NCBI RefSeq assembly: GCF_016863395.1
Contig: NZ_BOOU01000058.1
Span: 1 to 64,000, forward strand
Reading direction: 5' to 3'
Source: Sphaerisporangium rufum
GTDB lineage: Bacteria > Actinomycetota > Actinomycetes > Streptosporangiales > Streptosporangiaceae
DNA length: 64,000 nucleotides
Below, one piece after another: positions 17,150 to 26,251 of this stretch; position 1 is the stretch's first letter; every line of letters begins with the position of its first letter. The notes beneath the pieces were generated by a model. That model worked only from the letters and a program-made list of their open reading frames with translations, did not search any database and was not told the origin of the DNA. The position numbers were made by a program, and so were the translations under genes.

Positions 17150-19729
17150 CTACGCGCAGGGAGAGCCGTTGAGGGTGAACAGGTCGGGCGCCGGGTTGGC
17201 GCCGGGGGAGGAGGTGCCGTTGAACCCGAAGGTGATCGACGCCCCGGGGGCGATCTTCGCGTTCCACGGCAGGTTTTTCGCGGTCACCGTGGCGCCCTGC
17301 TGCGTCAGGTCGGCGCTCCAGGCGTGCCCGGCCTGCTGCCCGCCGAGGAACGACCAGGCCAGCGACCAGCCGTCGATCGCCTTGGTGCCGGTGTTCTTCA
17401 GGGTGACCTGGGTGGTGAACCCGGCCGGCCAGGCGCCGTGCGTGGTGTAGGTGACCTTGCACTTGGCCGGGGCCTTGACCGTGCCGTCGCCCTGGGCGGC
17501 CACGAACGCGGCCACCCACGCCAGCGGGGCGTTCCAGTTGATCGTCAGCTCGTTGGTCGCCCAGGAGTTGATGTCGTCGATGTAGCAGAACTGCCCGACG
17601 CAGCCCTTGAGCTTGTCGGCGGCCAGCGGGTCCTCGATGCCGGAGTTGGCGCCGCCGGCCAGAGTGCCCTTGGGCGGGTTCGGCAGGTCGGGGTTCAGCT
17701 GGTGGGCGTACCACCGGCTGTGCTGGTTGCGCGAGGCCACCTCGCCGTAGCCGGTGACGTACGACTGGTTCAGCGCGTTACGGCCGAAGATGTAGTCGAT
17801 GCCGCGCAGCGCGCCGTCGCGGTACTTGACCGCGCCGGTGATGTCGTACGCGGTCGCCAGCACCTGCACGTTGTTCAGGATGCCGCTGTTGGAGCCCCAC
17901 TCGTAGCGCGTGGTGTCGTAGGGCAGGCCGTAGGCGTGACCGTTGATCGCGGCGAGATACTTGTCGGCGCCGGCCACCACCGAGTCGCGCACCGCGGCCC
18001 GGCCGGGCAGCGCGTTCGGCACGGTGGCCAGGTCCAGCCGGCCGAGCGCCGCGACACTGCCCCAGTTGAAGCCCTTGGGGTCGAAGATGTCGGTGGCGTG
18101 CAGCGGCGAGGCCAGCACGTAGTCCTGGAACTCCTTCTCGCCGGTGGTGATGTAGAGCTCGGCCGCGGCCCAGTAGAACTCGTCGGTGACGTTCTGGTCG
18201 CCGTAGGCGCCGCCGCCGGTGCCGTCGGAGTCCAGGGCGTACCGGGCGGGGTTGGCCTTGGCGGCCGCCCAGGCCTTGCGCGCCGCGGTGAGGTTGCGGG
18301 CGGCGAACGCCGCGTCGTACGGGGCGAACAGCCGGGCGGCCTGGGCGGCGGTGGCCGCCAGGTTCAGCGTGGCGGCGGTGGACACCGGGTGCAGCTCGCG
18401 CTTCTGCGGGTCCAGGTGCGGCAGCAGCGGCAGGCCGGTCCAGTTCTCGTCGTGGATCTTGTGGTGCGCCATCCCGGCGAGCGGCTTGCCGTCCGGTACC
18501 TGCATCTTCAGCAGGAAGTCCTGCTCCCAGCGGGCTTCGTCCAGGATGTCGGGGACGCCGTTGCCGCTCTCGGGGGTGTCGAGCATGCCGTCGGTGAACG
18601 GCTGGGACGTCGCGGCGTTCTTGGTGCGCTCGAACTCGCCCATCACCTGGGCGACGGAGATGCCGCCGTTCACGACGTACTTGCCGTGGTCACCGGCGTC
18701 GTACCAGCCGCCGGCGACGTCCAGGGAGTACTCGCACACCCCCGGCTGGCAGGGGACGTTCGTGTCGCCCTGGTTGGGCGCGACGCCCACGTGGCCGGCC
18801 GGCCGGCCGTAGCCGGGACGCAGGCTGTCGAGGATCTCGATGCCGCTGCGCTGCGGGTAGAAGAACTTCAGCGCGTCGGAGCGCAGGCCCGCGTAGGCGG
18901 CGCCGCCGATGTCGAACGGCCGGCTGGTCTCACCGTCGGCGGTCAGCGTGTACCCGGTGCCCGCCTTGGTGTAGGAGCCGAAGTCGATGGAGTGCACGTT
19001 CTGGCCGGAGGAGGGGTCCACGCCGCGCGGCGCGGTCTGCCCGGTGGCGACCACGGTGCCGTCCGCCTTGGCGAGCTTCCAGGGCAGCGCCGCGGTCTCC
19101 TCGGTCACCACGGTGGCGTTCTTCGGGCCCTTGGGCAGGTAGGCGACCTGGTTGACCCGGACCCGCGGCCCGGTGTCGGGGACGTAGACGTCCGGCGGGG
19201 CGCCGCCCTTGAGCGAGACGTTGTCCATGCAGAAGCGCCAGGCCGTCGAGCTGCCGCCCATCTGGAAGACGACCTGCGCGTTGGGCAGGTCGACCGGCGA
19301 GGTGAAGGTGTAGGAGAAGGTCTCGCCGTCCGGGCCGAGCTGGGGGTTGGCGGTGACGTAGGCGGTGTAGGGGTCGGTGGGCATCTGGACCAGGGCCTTG
19401 CCCACCTTGGCCGGGTCCCCGGACCCCCAGAAGCTGAACGCGTAGGTCTCGCCCTTGACCAGCGGGATGTCGTTCTGGCCGATGATGGCGTCCCACGGGT
19501 TGACCGTGCCGGCCGGGATGTCGGTGCACAGCCGGCCGCCGGTGGTGTCCAGCGTGAGGTTGCCGCTGCCCCACCAGGGGGTGCTGCCGTCGTCGAAGGT
19601 GCCGTTGCGGATCTGCTCGGGCGCGTCGTCGGCCGCGCGGGCCGCGGGGCCGGACAGTGCGGACGCGGCCAGCGCGGCCGCCGCGGTGAGAGCGAGCGAG
19701 GCCGCCCACCGCCGGGATGGTCTGATCAC
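17150..19729 (-). CDS. Secreted GH9 endoglucanase with CBM4-like and CBM2 modules
   Basis: An 859-residue exported beta-1,4-glucanase. Order: signal peptide (1-33), a CBM4/9-like module (about 38-175), a CelD-type Ig-like domain ([15 protein letters not shown], about 188-275), the GH9 (alpha/alpha)6 catalytic domain (about 283-750), and a C-terminal CBM2 (about 758-859, [17 protein letters not shown]). Catalytic marks are [12 protein letters not shown] with the paired Asp residues, [11 protein letters not shown], and [12 protein letters not shown] with the acid Glu. I choose GTG 19729 because the frame upstream runs through a CelR/CebR-type palindrome at 19763-19776. The protein would degrade cellulose outside the cell. 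Confidence 0.95.
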   Translation of the reverse strand: MIRPSRRWAASLALTAAAALAASALSGPAARAADDAPEQIRNGTFDDGSTPWWGSGNLTLDTTGGRLCTDIPAGTVNPWDAIIGQNDIPLVKGETYAFSFWGSGDPAKVGKALVQMPTDPYTAYVTANPQLGPDGETFSYTFTSPVDLPNAQVVFQMGGSSTAWRFCMDNVSLKGGAPPDVYVPDTGPRVRVNQVAYLPKGPKNATVVTEETAALPWKLAKADGTVVATGQTAPRGVDPSSGQNVHSIDFGSYTKAGTGYTLTADGETSRPFDIGGAAYAGLRSDALKFFYPQRSGIEILDSLRPGYGRPAGHVGVAPNQGDTNVPCQPGVCEYSLDVAGGWYDAGDHGKYVVNGGISVAQVMGEFERTKNAATSQPFTDGMLDTPESGNGVPDILDEARWEQDFLLKMQVPDGKPLAGMAHHKIHDENWTGLPLLPHLDPQKRELHPVSTAATLNLAATAAQAARLFAPYDAAFAARNLTAARKAWAAAKANPARYALDSDGTGGGAYGDQNVTDEFYWAAAELYITTGEKEFQDYVLASPLHATDIFDPKGFNWGSVAALGRLDLATVPNALPGRAAVRDSVVAGADKYLAAINGHAYGLPYDTTRYEWGSNSGILNNVQVLATAYDITGAVKYRDGALRGIDYIFGRNALNQSYVTGYGEVASRNQHSRWYAHQLNPDLPNPPKGTLAGGANSGIEDPLAADKLKGCVGQFCYIDDINSWATNELTINWNAPLAWVAAFVAAQGDGTVKAPAKCKVTYTTHGAWPAGFTTQVTLKNTGTKAIDGWSLAWSFLGGQQAGHAWSADLTQQGATVTAKNLPWNAKIAPGASITFGFNGTSSPGANPAPDLFTLNGSPCA

Positions 19730-19762
19730 GCGATGTCCCCAGGGGGTCGAGGTCGGGAGTCG

Positions 19763-19776
19763 TGGGAGCGCTCCCA
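19763..19776. promoter_or_regulatory. CelR/CebR-type operator
   Basis: TGGGAGCGCTCCCA is a perfect 14-bp palindrome identical to the box bound by the LacI-family cellulose regulators CelR (Thermobifida) and CebR (Streptomyces). It lies 34 bases before the cellulase start. Repression is expected to be relieved by cello-oligosaccharides. The regulator gene is not in this window. Confidence 0.9.
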
Positions 19777-20002
19777 AGAGCGCGCCGGGCCACGGTCCCC
19801 GCATGCTCGCCGCCGCCGCCCGGCGGCGTCAACGGCACCGGGGCCGTACGCCCGGCCCGGGCCGGGGGTGCGGTGCGTGCCCGACCGGTGGCGAGGTGTG
19901 TGAACGCCGCGTTCCGGCGGCCAGGATCGGGCCGGTACGGCGGGCGCGGGGCCGGTGGCCCGATGAAAGTTTCAGTGGCCGGCCATCGAATATCCCCAAC
20001 AA

Positions 20003-20041
20003 AGCTTTGCAAATGGAATTTTGCAAAGCTACCTTTGGCGT
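20003..20041 (+). promoter_or_regulatory. Promoter and operator of the ArsR-MFS operon
   Basis: A perfect dyad, AGCTTTGCAAA (20003-20013) and TTTGCAAAGCT (20020-20030), lies in a promoter with -35 TTGCAA (20007-20012), a 17-bp spacer and -10 TACCTT (20030-20035). The ATG at 20042 follows six bases later, so the transcript should be leaderless. A repressor on the dyad would cover both promoter elements. Confidence 0.75.
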
Positions 20042-20620
20042 ATGGACGACTCGCCAGATGTGTACCGGGTGCGCGATCCGCGCACGCTCAAGGCGGTGGC
20101 CCACCCGCTGCGGGTGCGGCTGCTCGGCGCGCTGCGCCTGGACGGGCCGGCGACGGCCACCGAGCTCGCCGCCAGGTTCGGCGAGAGCTCCGCGTCCACC
20201 AGCTACCACCTGCGGCAGCTCGCCAAGTACGGCTTCGTCGAGCAGGACCCCGATCAGCGGGACGCCCGCGAGCGGCGCTGGCGCTCGGTGCACCGGTACA
20301 CCGCGTGGAGCGACCGCGAGCTGGCCGGCAGCCCCGAGGGGCGCGCGGCGGCCGGGTTCATGCGCGACCGGCAGGTCGAGGTGCTGCTGAAGGACCGGGC
20401 CGACTTCGAGAGCCACCGCGAGGAATGGGGGCCGGACTGGTCGGACGCGGCCGGCATGTCCGACGACGTCGCCCGGCTGACCCCTGACTCGGTGCGCCTG
20501 CTGATGGAACGGACGAGCGCCCTGGTCCGCGAGCTGGCGGCGGCCGACGCCGGCGATCCGCGGACGGCGCGGGTGGCCGTCCACCTGGCCGCCTTCCCGA
20601 GCCGCGGGTACGTCCGATGA
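20042..20620 (+). CDS. ArsR-type winged-helix transcriptional regulator
   Basis: A 192-residue HTH_20/ArsR-family regulator. The winged helix covers about residues 10-95 (LKAVAHPLRVRLLGALR, SASTSYHLRQLAKYGFVEQ). The C-terminal half is helical, typical of the longer non-metal ArsR proteins that sit before MFS exporters; no metal-binding Cys pair is present. I place the start at ATG 20042 because of the -10 element and dyad just upstream. It overlaps the MFS gene by ATGA, so the two form an operon that it probably autoregulates. Confidence 0.88.
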   Translation: MDDSPDVYRVRDPRTLKAVAHPLRVRLLGALRLDGPATATELAARFGESSASTSYHLRQLAKYGFVEQDPDQRDARERRWRSVHRYTAWSDRELAGSPEGRAAAGFMRDRQVEVLLKDRADFESHREEWGPDWSDAAGMSDDVARLTPDSVRLLMERTSALVRELAAADAGDPRTARVAVHLAAFPSRGYVR

Positions 20621-22011
20621 CCTCCGGGAACGGGCCGGCGGCCGGTCCGCGCCGGTCCACCGCCGCCGGGACCGGCCCGCCGGCGGTGGCGGAGGACCGG
20701 CCCGGGCGCGCGGTGGAGACGGGGATGCCGGCCTCGGCGAAGGTCCCGCCCTCGGCGCGCCCCGGCGGCCCGGTGCTTTCGGCGCGGGCGGCGCTGCGGC
20801 GGTACGCGCTGGTGACCGGGCTGACCTGGTTCCCGCCGGGGCTGATGATGTCGTCGATGGTGCTGCTGATGGCCGCCCGCGGCCTGGACCTCGGCCAGGT
20901 GGGCGCGGCATCGGCGATCTTCGCCGCGGTGGTGGTCGTGCTGGAGCTGCCCACCGGCGGGCTGGCCGACGTGCTGGGGCGGCGGGTGGTGCTGGCCGCC
21001 TCCGCGCTGGTCAGCGTGGCCGCGCTGACCACCCTCGCGCTGGCCACCAGCTGGTGGATGTTCGCCGCCGCCTCGGTGCTCAAGGGCGTGGCCCGGGCGC
21101 TTTCCAGCGGGCCGGCCCAGGCCTGGTACGTCGACACCCTGCACGCGGCCGAAGGGCCGGGCGCCGACCTCAAGCCGGGCCTGTCGCGCGGCGAGGCCAC
21201 CGCCTCGATCTCACTGTGCGCGGCGACCCTGATCGGCGGCTGCCTGCCGCTGCTGCTGCCCGGCGGCCTGGTGGCCCCGATGATCGCCGCGGCGGTCGCG
21301 GCGGGCGTGCTGTTCGCGGTCGTGCTGGTCGCGCTGCCCGAGCCGCCGCGGCCCCGGCCCACTCTCGGCGGCGTGCTGCGGGACGTGCCGCCGACCATCG
21401 GCGCCGGGCTGCGGCTGGCGGTGCGCGACCGCGGGCTGAACCGGCTGCTGCTGGTCGCCTTCGCCGCCGGGGTGGCCCTGTCGTCGATCGAGCTGCTCAC
21501 TCCCGGGCGGCTGGCCCAGCTCACCGGCCGGCTGGAGTCGGGGAGCTCGGCGTACGCCCTGGTGATCGCGGCCGGGTTCGCCGCGAGCGGCGCCGGGTCC
21601 TGGGCCGCGCCCCGGGCGGCGCGGCTGCTCGGCGGGCCGGTCCGCGCGGCGGTGACCGGCGGCGTGGCGGCGGCGGCCGCGCTGGCCGGGCTGGCCGCCT
21701 CGGTGGCGCTGTCCGGGACGGCCGGCATCGTGGCGGCGGGCGCGGCCTACGTCGCGATGTTCGCCGCGCTGGGGGTGGCGGAGGTCATGCGGGTGGAGAT
21801 GATGCACCGGCGGGTCGGCCCGGGGCGGCGGGCCACGCTGATGTCGGTCGACTCGCTGCAGCTGCAGTTCGGCGGGATGGCCGCCGGGCTCGGTCTCGGC
21901 GCGCTGGCCGCCCGGTCCGGTCCGGCGCCGGCCTGGGCGGTGGCCGCCGGGCTGGTCCTGCCGTCGGTGCTGCTGTACCTGCGGCTGCCCCCGGCCGCGG
22001 ACCCCGAGTAG
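20617..22011 (+). CDS. MFS transporter
   Basis: A 464-residue major facilitator superfamily protein with about 12 hydrophobic segments. The first 55 residues are a low-complexity, Pro/Ala-rich cytoplasmic extension. The loop between segments 2 and 3 reads GGLADVLGRRVV, the MFS motif A region. It probably exports a small molecule sensed by the ArsR regulator whose gene it overlaps. The substrate cannot be told. Confidence 0.85.
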   Translation: MTSGNGPAAGPRRSTAAGTGPPAVAEDRPGRAVETGMPASAKVPPSARPGGPVLSARAALRRYALVTGLTWFPPGLMMSSMVLLMAARGLDLGQVGAASAIFAAVVVVLELPTGGLADVLGRRVVLAASALVSVAALTTLALATSWWMFAAASVLKGVARALSSGPAQAWYVDTLHAAEGPGADLKPGLSRGEATASISLCAATLIGGCLPLLLPGGLVAPMIAAAVAAGVLFAVVLVALPEPPRPRPTLGGVLRDVPPTIGAGLRLAVRDRGLNRLLLVAFAAGVALSSIELLTPGRLAQLTGRLESGSSAYALVIAAGFAASGAGSWAAPRAARLLGGPVRAAVTGGVAAAAALAGLAASVALSGTAGIVAAGAAYVAMFAALGVAEVMRVEMMHRRVGPGRRATLMSVDSLQLQFGGMAAGLGLGALAARSGPAPAWAVAAGLVLPSVLLYLRLPPAADPE

Positions 22012-22062
22012 AACAAAATTCGCTCGGGACGGCACAATCGGGGGAGCCGAAGGGAGCGGGGC

Positions 22063-23184
22063 ATGGGCGAGCAGGCGGCGGCGACCACGGACGGGGCACC
22101 GGCGGCCGGGGAGCGGGGACGCCGGGTCACCCCGGCCAGCGAGGAGCAGCGGGCGGCGTGGCTGGGCGGCGCGCTGCCCGCGGTGGAGCGGGTACGGCCG
22201 GGTCTGTGGTCGATCCCGGTGCCGATCCCGATCAACCCGCTGCGGTACGTGCTGGTCTACGCCCTGGAGCTCCCGGACGGTGTCGCGATCATCGACGCCG
22301 GCTGGAACACCGAGGAGGCGTACGCCGCGCTGGACGCGGGCCTGGCGGTGGCGGGGTACCGGATGACCGACGTGCGGGCGGTGCTGGTGACGCACATGCA
22401 CCCCGACCACTACGGGCTGGCCGGGCGGGTCCGCGAGGCGTCCGGCGCGTGGATCGGCCTGCATCCCGCCGACGCGGCGCTGCTGCACGACCGGTACGCC
22501 GACTCCGAGATCGAGCGCCTGGTCGAGCGGCAGCGCGAGATGATGGTGCGGTCCGGCGTCCCGGCCGCCGAGCTGGACGAGCTGAGCGGCGCCTCGGTGA
22601 TGATCAAGCAGTTCGTGATGATGGCCGCGCCGGACCGGCTGATCGAGGACGGCGACGCGCTGGGGCTGGCCGGCTGGGACCTGCGGGCGATCTGGACGCC
22701 CGGCCACTCGCCCGGCCATCTGTGCTTCGCCTCACCCGAGCGGCGGCTGCTGTTCTCCGGCGACCACGTGCTGGCCAGGATCACGCCCAACGTGGCGGTG
22801 CACGCGCAGTCCGGCCACGATCCGCTCGCCGAGTACCTCGGCTCGCTGGCGGCGATCCGGGACGCCGAGGTGGACGAGGTGCTGCCCGCGCATGAGTACC
22901 GCTTCCTGGAGCTGGCCGACCGGGTCGACTACGTCATGACGCACCACGAGCGGCGGCTGGCCGAGGTCGAGGCGGCGGTGGCCGGTGCGGACGGCGTGAC
23001 CTGCTGGGACGTCACCACCCGGCTGACCTGGTCGCGGGCCTGGGAGCGCATCCCGGCGTACATGCGCCGGGCGGCCGGCAACGAGACCCTGGCGCATCTG
23101 GTGCACCTGGAGACGCGGGGCCGGCTGCGCCGGGTCCCCGGCGGCCCGGGCGCGCCCGACCTGTGGCATCCGGCCACCCGCTGA
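22063..23184 (+). CDS. Metallo-beta-lactamase fold hydrolase
   Basis: A 373-residue MBL-fold enzyme. The metal site motif is THMHPDH (residues 110-116), with later ligands in TPGHSPGHLCF, SGDHVL and PAHEY. The C-terminal helical domain (about 300-373) resembles the winged-helix cap of the LACTB2/MBLAC-like hydrolase branch. It is cytoplasmic, and the substrate is probably a thioester or ester. A GGGAG-type ribosome site precedes ATG 22063. It may form a loose group with the DUF305 and SDR genes that follow. Confidence 0.85.
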   Translation: MGEQAAATTDGAPAAGERGRRVTPASEEQRAAWLGGALPAVERVRPGLWSIPVPIPINPLRYVLVYALELPDGVAIIDAGWNTEEAYAALDAGLAVAGYRMTDVRAVLVTHMHPDHYGLAGRVREASGAWIGLHPADAALLHDRYADSEIERLVERQREMMVRSGVPAAELDELSGASVMIKQFVMMAAPDRLIEDGDALGLAGWDLRAIWTPGHSPGHLCFASPERRLLFSGDHVLARITPNVAVHAQSGHDPLAEYLGSLAAIRDAEVDEVLPAHEYRFLELADRVDYVMTHHERRLAEVEAAVAGADGVTCWDVTTRLTWSRAWERIPAYMRRAAGNETLAHLVHLETRGRLRRVPGGPGAPDLWHPATR

Positions 23185-23287
23185 CGCCGGCCGGATCGAG
23201 ATTGAACTCCGCGCCCGGCGCGCGCGTATCCAGGGTGGGCGGGACGCGGGGCGTCCCGCCCACCAGCCGGGTGCGGGAGGTGCGGGC

Positions 23288-23866
23288 ATGCGCGGGGCCG
23301 TCGCGGCGTCGGTGGCGGGGATCGTCCTGCTGCCGGCCGCCCTGGGACTGGCCGGTTGCGCCGCGGCCTCCGCGCCGCGGGTCGCCCCGGTCGCCGCGAC
23401 CGCCGACGACCTGCCCTACAACCTGACCGACGTGCTCTTCACCCGCGAGATGATCCTGCACTACCAGCAGGCGGTCATCCTGGCGGAGCTGGTGCCGGGC
23501 CGTGGCGGCTCCGCCTACGTGCGCGAGGTCGCCGGCCGGATCACCCGGGACGAGCGGCCGAAGATCGACGCGCTGGCCGGCACGCTGCGCGCCTGGAGCT
23601 TCCAGGTGCCCGACCTGAAGGAACCGCCCAAGCACAACATGGACGGCATGCTGTCGCCGGCCCAGCTGCTGATGCTGCGCAAGCGGTCCGGCGCGGAGTT
23701 CGACCGGTTGTGGCTCACCACGCTGGCCCGGCACTACACCTACGGGGTGCGGCTGGCGGACAAGGCGCGGGCCGAGGGCAAGGACCGGGCGACCGTGGCG
23801 CGGGCCGGCGCCGCCGGGACCGCGCAGCGCGCCCTGGTCACCGAGATCGTCCGCCACCTGTCCTGA
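23288..23866 (+). CDS. DUF305 family lipoprotein
   Basis: A 192-residue exported protein. A lipobox LAGC with Cys24 follows a hydrophobic signal, so it is probably lipid-anchored. The mature part is a helical DUF305 domain (ferritin-like, two repeats) with FTREMILHYQQAVILAELV and, in the second half, FDRLWLTTLARHYTYG. In typical DUF305 proteins these positions read HHQQA and HHxGA; here HYQQA and HYTYG keep one His each. The function is unknown; copper or redox links are proposed for relatives. Confidence 0.8.
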   Translation: MRGAVAASVAGIVLLPAALGLAGCAAASAPRVAPVAATADDLPYNLTDVLFTREMILHYQQAVILAELVPGRGGSAYVREVAGRITRDERPKIDALAGTLRAWSFQVPDLKEPPKHNMDGMLSPAQLLMLRKRSGAEFDRLWLTTLARHYTYGVRLADKARAEGKDRATVARAGAAGTAQRALVTEIVRHLS

Positions 23867-23982
23867 CGCCGGCCGCCCGCCGGCGGCGCCGCGGGGGCGC
23901 GCGCGGGGAGCGGCGCGGCCGGCCGGAGGCCGCCGGTTATGGTGGCACCGCCGGAATCTTGTTCTCCTGGAGAGGCGGGCGC

Positions 23983-24879
23983 ATGTCGGAACTCAGGTTC
24001 GATGGGAAGGTCGCGGTGGTCACCGGGGCGGGGCATGGCCTCGGCCGCTCGCACGCGCTGCTGCTCGCCGCGCGCGGCGCGCGGGTCGTGGTCAACGATC
24101 GCGGCGGCGCCCTGGACGGCAGCGGCGCCTCCGCCGGCCCGGCCGCCCGGGTGGCCGAGGAGATCAGGGCGACCGGCGGCGAGGCGGTGGCCGACGACCA
24201 CGACGTTTCGGTCCCCGACGGCGCCGAGGGAATCGTGGGCGCGGCGATCGACGCGTTCGGCCGGCTCGACATCGTGGTCAACAACGCCGGCATCCTGCGC
24301 GACCGGTCGATCGGCAAGATGGCGGTGGAGGAGTTCGACGCGGTGCTCGCGGTGCACGTGCGCGGCTCGTTCCTGGTCAGCCGGGCGGCGTTCGGCCACA
24401 TGAAGGAGCAGCGGTACGGCCGGATCGTCAACACCTCCTCGCCGGCCGGGCTGTTCGGCAACTTCGGCCAGGCCAACTACTCGACCGCCAAGATGGGGCT
24501 GGTCGGGCTGACCAAGACGCTCGCCATCGAGGGCGCCCGGGCGGGCATCGCGGCGAACGCGATCGCGCCGATCGCCTGGACCCGGATGACCGAAACCCTG
24601 CTTCCGGCCGAGTTCGAGCAGCGGTTCACCCCGGAGCGGGTGAGCCCGCTGGTGGCGTTCCTGGCGCACGAGAGCTGCCCCACCAGCGGCGAAGTGTTCA
24701 GCGTCGGCGCCGGCCGGGTGGCCAGGGTGTTCGTGGCCGAGGGCCCGGGCTGGCGGGCCGACGAGCCGACCGTCGAGGCGATCCGCGACAACTGGGACGC
24801 CGTGCTGGCCGAGGAGCCCTACCTGCGGCCGACCACCATCGGTGAGCAGGCGACCGCCTCGATGAAGGCCATGCTCTGA
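23983..24879 (+). CDS. SDR dehydrogenase, HSD17B4/Hsd4A-like
   Basis: A 298-residue short-chain dehydrogenase. The NAD site is TGAGHGLG (14-21), the catalytic set is Ser152/153, Tyr166 and Lys170 (ANYSTAK), and NNAG lies at 100-103. The VNDRGGALDGSGAS segment and total length mark the branch of peroxisomal multifunctional enzyme 17-beta-HSD type 4 and mycobacterial Hsd4A, which oxidises (3R)-hydroxyacyl-CoA or 17-hydroxysteroids. GGAGAGG precedes ATG 23983. I see no KstR-type dyad upstream, so a link with the steroid genes elsewhere in the window is only possible. Confidence 0.85.
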   Translation: MSELRFDGKVAVVTGAGHGLGRSHALLLAARGARVVVNDRGGALDGSGASAGPAARVAEEIRATGGEAVADDHDVSVPDGAEGIVGAAIDAFGRLDIVVNNAGILRDRSIGKMAVEEFDAVLAVHVRGSFLVSRAAFGHMKEQRYGRIVNTSSPAGLFGNFGQANYSTAKMGLVGLTKTLAIEGARAGIAANAIAPIAWTRMTETLLPAEFEQRFTPERVSPLVAFLAHESCPTSGEVFSVGAGRVARVFVAEGPGWRADEPTVEAIRDNWDAVLAEEPYLRPTTIGEQATASMKAML

Positions 24880-24903
24880 CCACGGCATCGGCGCCTCATC
24901 ACT

Positions 24904-24927
24904 ACTTTCGTTGATAACGACGAAAGT
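24904..24927. promoter_or_regulatory. Probable operator of the ROK-regulated sugar operon
   Basis: ACTTTCGT and ACGAAAGT flank an 8-base spacer that itself contributes CGTT/AACG. The dyad is about 85 bases before the ROK regulator gene in an AT-rich stretch, where an operator for an autoregulated operon is expected. Confidence 0.6.
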
Positions 24928-25011
24928 TACCGAAACATCTACATAACTTCTTCCCTCCGAGCCGGAACTCAACTACCTTCGGCGTCACATAACCCCGACT
25001 TCGGAGGTCCG

Positions 25012-26193
25012 GTGAAACGCACGCCCGTCCGACCGGCGAACGCCCACCAGGCGACCCTGTTGCGGTTGCTGCGGGACGGCGGCCGGTCGCGGGCGGAGCT
25101 CGGTGACGTCGTCGAGCTGTCCCGGGCCAAGCTCACCCAGGAGCTGGACGCGCTCATCGCGATGAGCCTGGTCCAGCCGGCCGGGCTCGCCGCGTCCCGC
25201 GGCGGCCGGCGGTCCGGGATGGTGCGGCTGTCCCCGCACCTGCGGTTCGCCGGCATCGACATCGGCGCCACCTCGGTGGACGTCGCGGTCACCGACGGCG
25301 AGCTGCAGGTGCTCGGCCACGCCGGCGAGCCGTGCGACGTGCGCGACGGCCCGGTCGCGGTGCTGGACCGGGCGCTGGACCTGCTCGGCAAGCTGCGCGA
25401 CCAGGGGCTGTTCACCCAGCTGCACGGCGCCGGCATCGGCGTCCCCGGCCCGGTCAGCTTCCGCGAGGGCGTCCCGGTGGCCCCGCCGATCATGCCCGGC
25501 TGGAACCGGTTCCCGGTCAAGGAGATCGTCAGCCAGGAGCTGCGCTGCCCGGCCATGGTCGACAACGACGTCAATTTACTCGCCCTCGGCGAGCTGCACG
25601 CCGGGCTGGCCCGGCAGGTCGACGACTTCCTGCTCATCAAGATCGGCACCGGCATCGGCTGTGGCATCGTGGTGGACGGCAAGATCTACCGGGGCGCCTC
25701 CGGCAGCGCCGGGGACATCGGGCACATCCGGGTCGACGATCAGGGACCGACCTGCACGTGCGGTAACACCGGCTGCCTGGAGGCCTACTTCGGCGGTGCC
25801 GCGCTCGCCCGGGAGGCGACCCGCGCCGCGCCGCGCTCGCCGTACCTGGCGCAGCGGCTGGCCGATGGCGGCCGGCTCACCGCGCAGGACGTCGGCGCCG
25901 CCGCCGACCTCGGCGACCCGGTGGCGGTGCGGCTCATCCGGGACGGCGGGCGCCACACCGGCCAGGTGCTGGCCGGCCTGGTCAGCTTCTTCAACCCGAG
26001 CCTGATGATCATCGCCGGCGGCGTGGCCCGGCTCGGGCACGTGCTGCTCGCCGAGCTGCGCAGCGTCGTCTACCGAAGATCGCTGCCACTGGCGACCGGC
26101 AACCTGCCCATCGTGCTCTCCGAGCTCGGCGACACCGCCGGAGTGATCGGCGGCACCCGGTTGATCAGTGACCACGTCTTCTCGGCGGGCTGA
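25012..26193 (+). CDS. ROK family transcriptional regulator
   Basis: A 393-residue regulator. Residues 1-72 are a MarR-like winged helix (LLRLLRDGGRSRAELGDVV). The ROK sugar-kinase-like domain follows, with GIDIGATSVDVAV (81-93), VDNDVNLLALGE, His238 in GDIGHIR, and the zinc motif CTCGNTGCLE (Cys248, Cys250, Cys255). Members bind sugars or sugar phosphates and control nearby uptake genes; the intact ExGH-like region means kinase activity cannot be excluded. It begins with GTG after GGAGG and is the first gene before an ABC importer. Confidence 0.92.
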   Translation: MKRTPVRPANAHQATLLRLLRDGGRSRAELGDVVELSRAKLTQELDALIAMSLVQPAGLAASRGGRRSGMVRLSPHLRFAGIDIGATSVDVAVTDGELQVLGHAGEPCDVRDGPVAVLDRALDLLGKLRDQGLFTQLHGAGIGVPGPVSFREGVPVAPPIMPGWNRFPVKEIVSQELRCPAMVDNDVNLLALGELHAGLARQVDDFLLIKIGTGIGCGIVVDGKIYRGASGSAGDIGHIRVDDQGPTCTCGNTGCLEAYFGGAALAREATRAAPRSPYLAQRLADGGRLTAQDVGAAADLGDPVAVRLIRDGGRHTGQVLAGLVSFFNPSLMIIAGGVARLGHVLLAELRSVVYRRSLPLATGNLPIVLSELGDTAGVIGGTRLISDHVFSAG

Positions 26194-26251
26194 CCGTCCC
26201 ACCGCCCCACGACCGTCCCGCCCCTTTTCTCCCGCTCCCCCCGGAGGCCCC

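Noticed and set aside
17324-19903. Plus-strand open frame of 859 codons opposite the GH9 cellulase
   Set aside because: Low-complexity translation without domains. The minus strand carries all GH9 and CBM signatures.
22009-22022. TAGAACAAAATTCG as a KstR-type box before the metallo-hydrolase
   Set aside because: The right half-site is absent (no GTT at the required spacing), and the TAG is the stop codon of the MFS gene.
23939-23982. Possible KstR-type site in GGAATCTTGTTCTCC before the SDR gene
   Set aside because: The half-site spacing is wrong for AAC-nn-GTT and the left half is imperfect. The Hsd4A-like enzyme cannot be assigned to the regulon on this basis.
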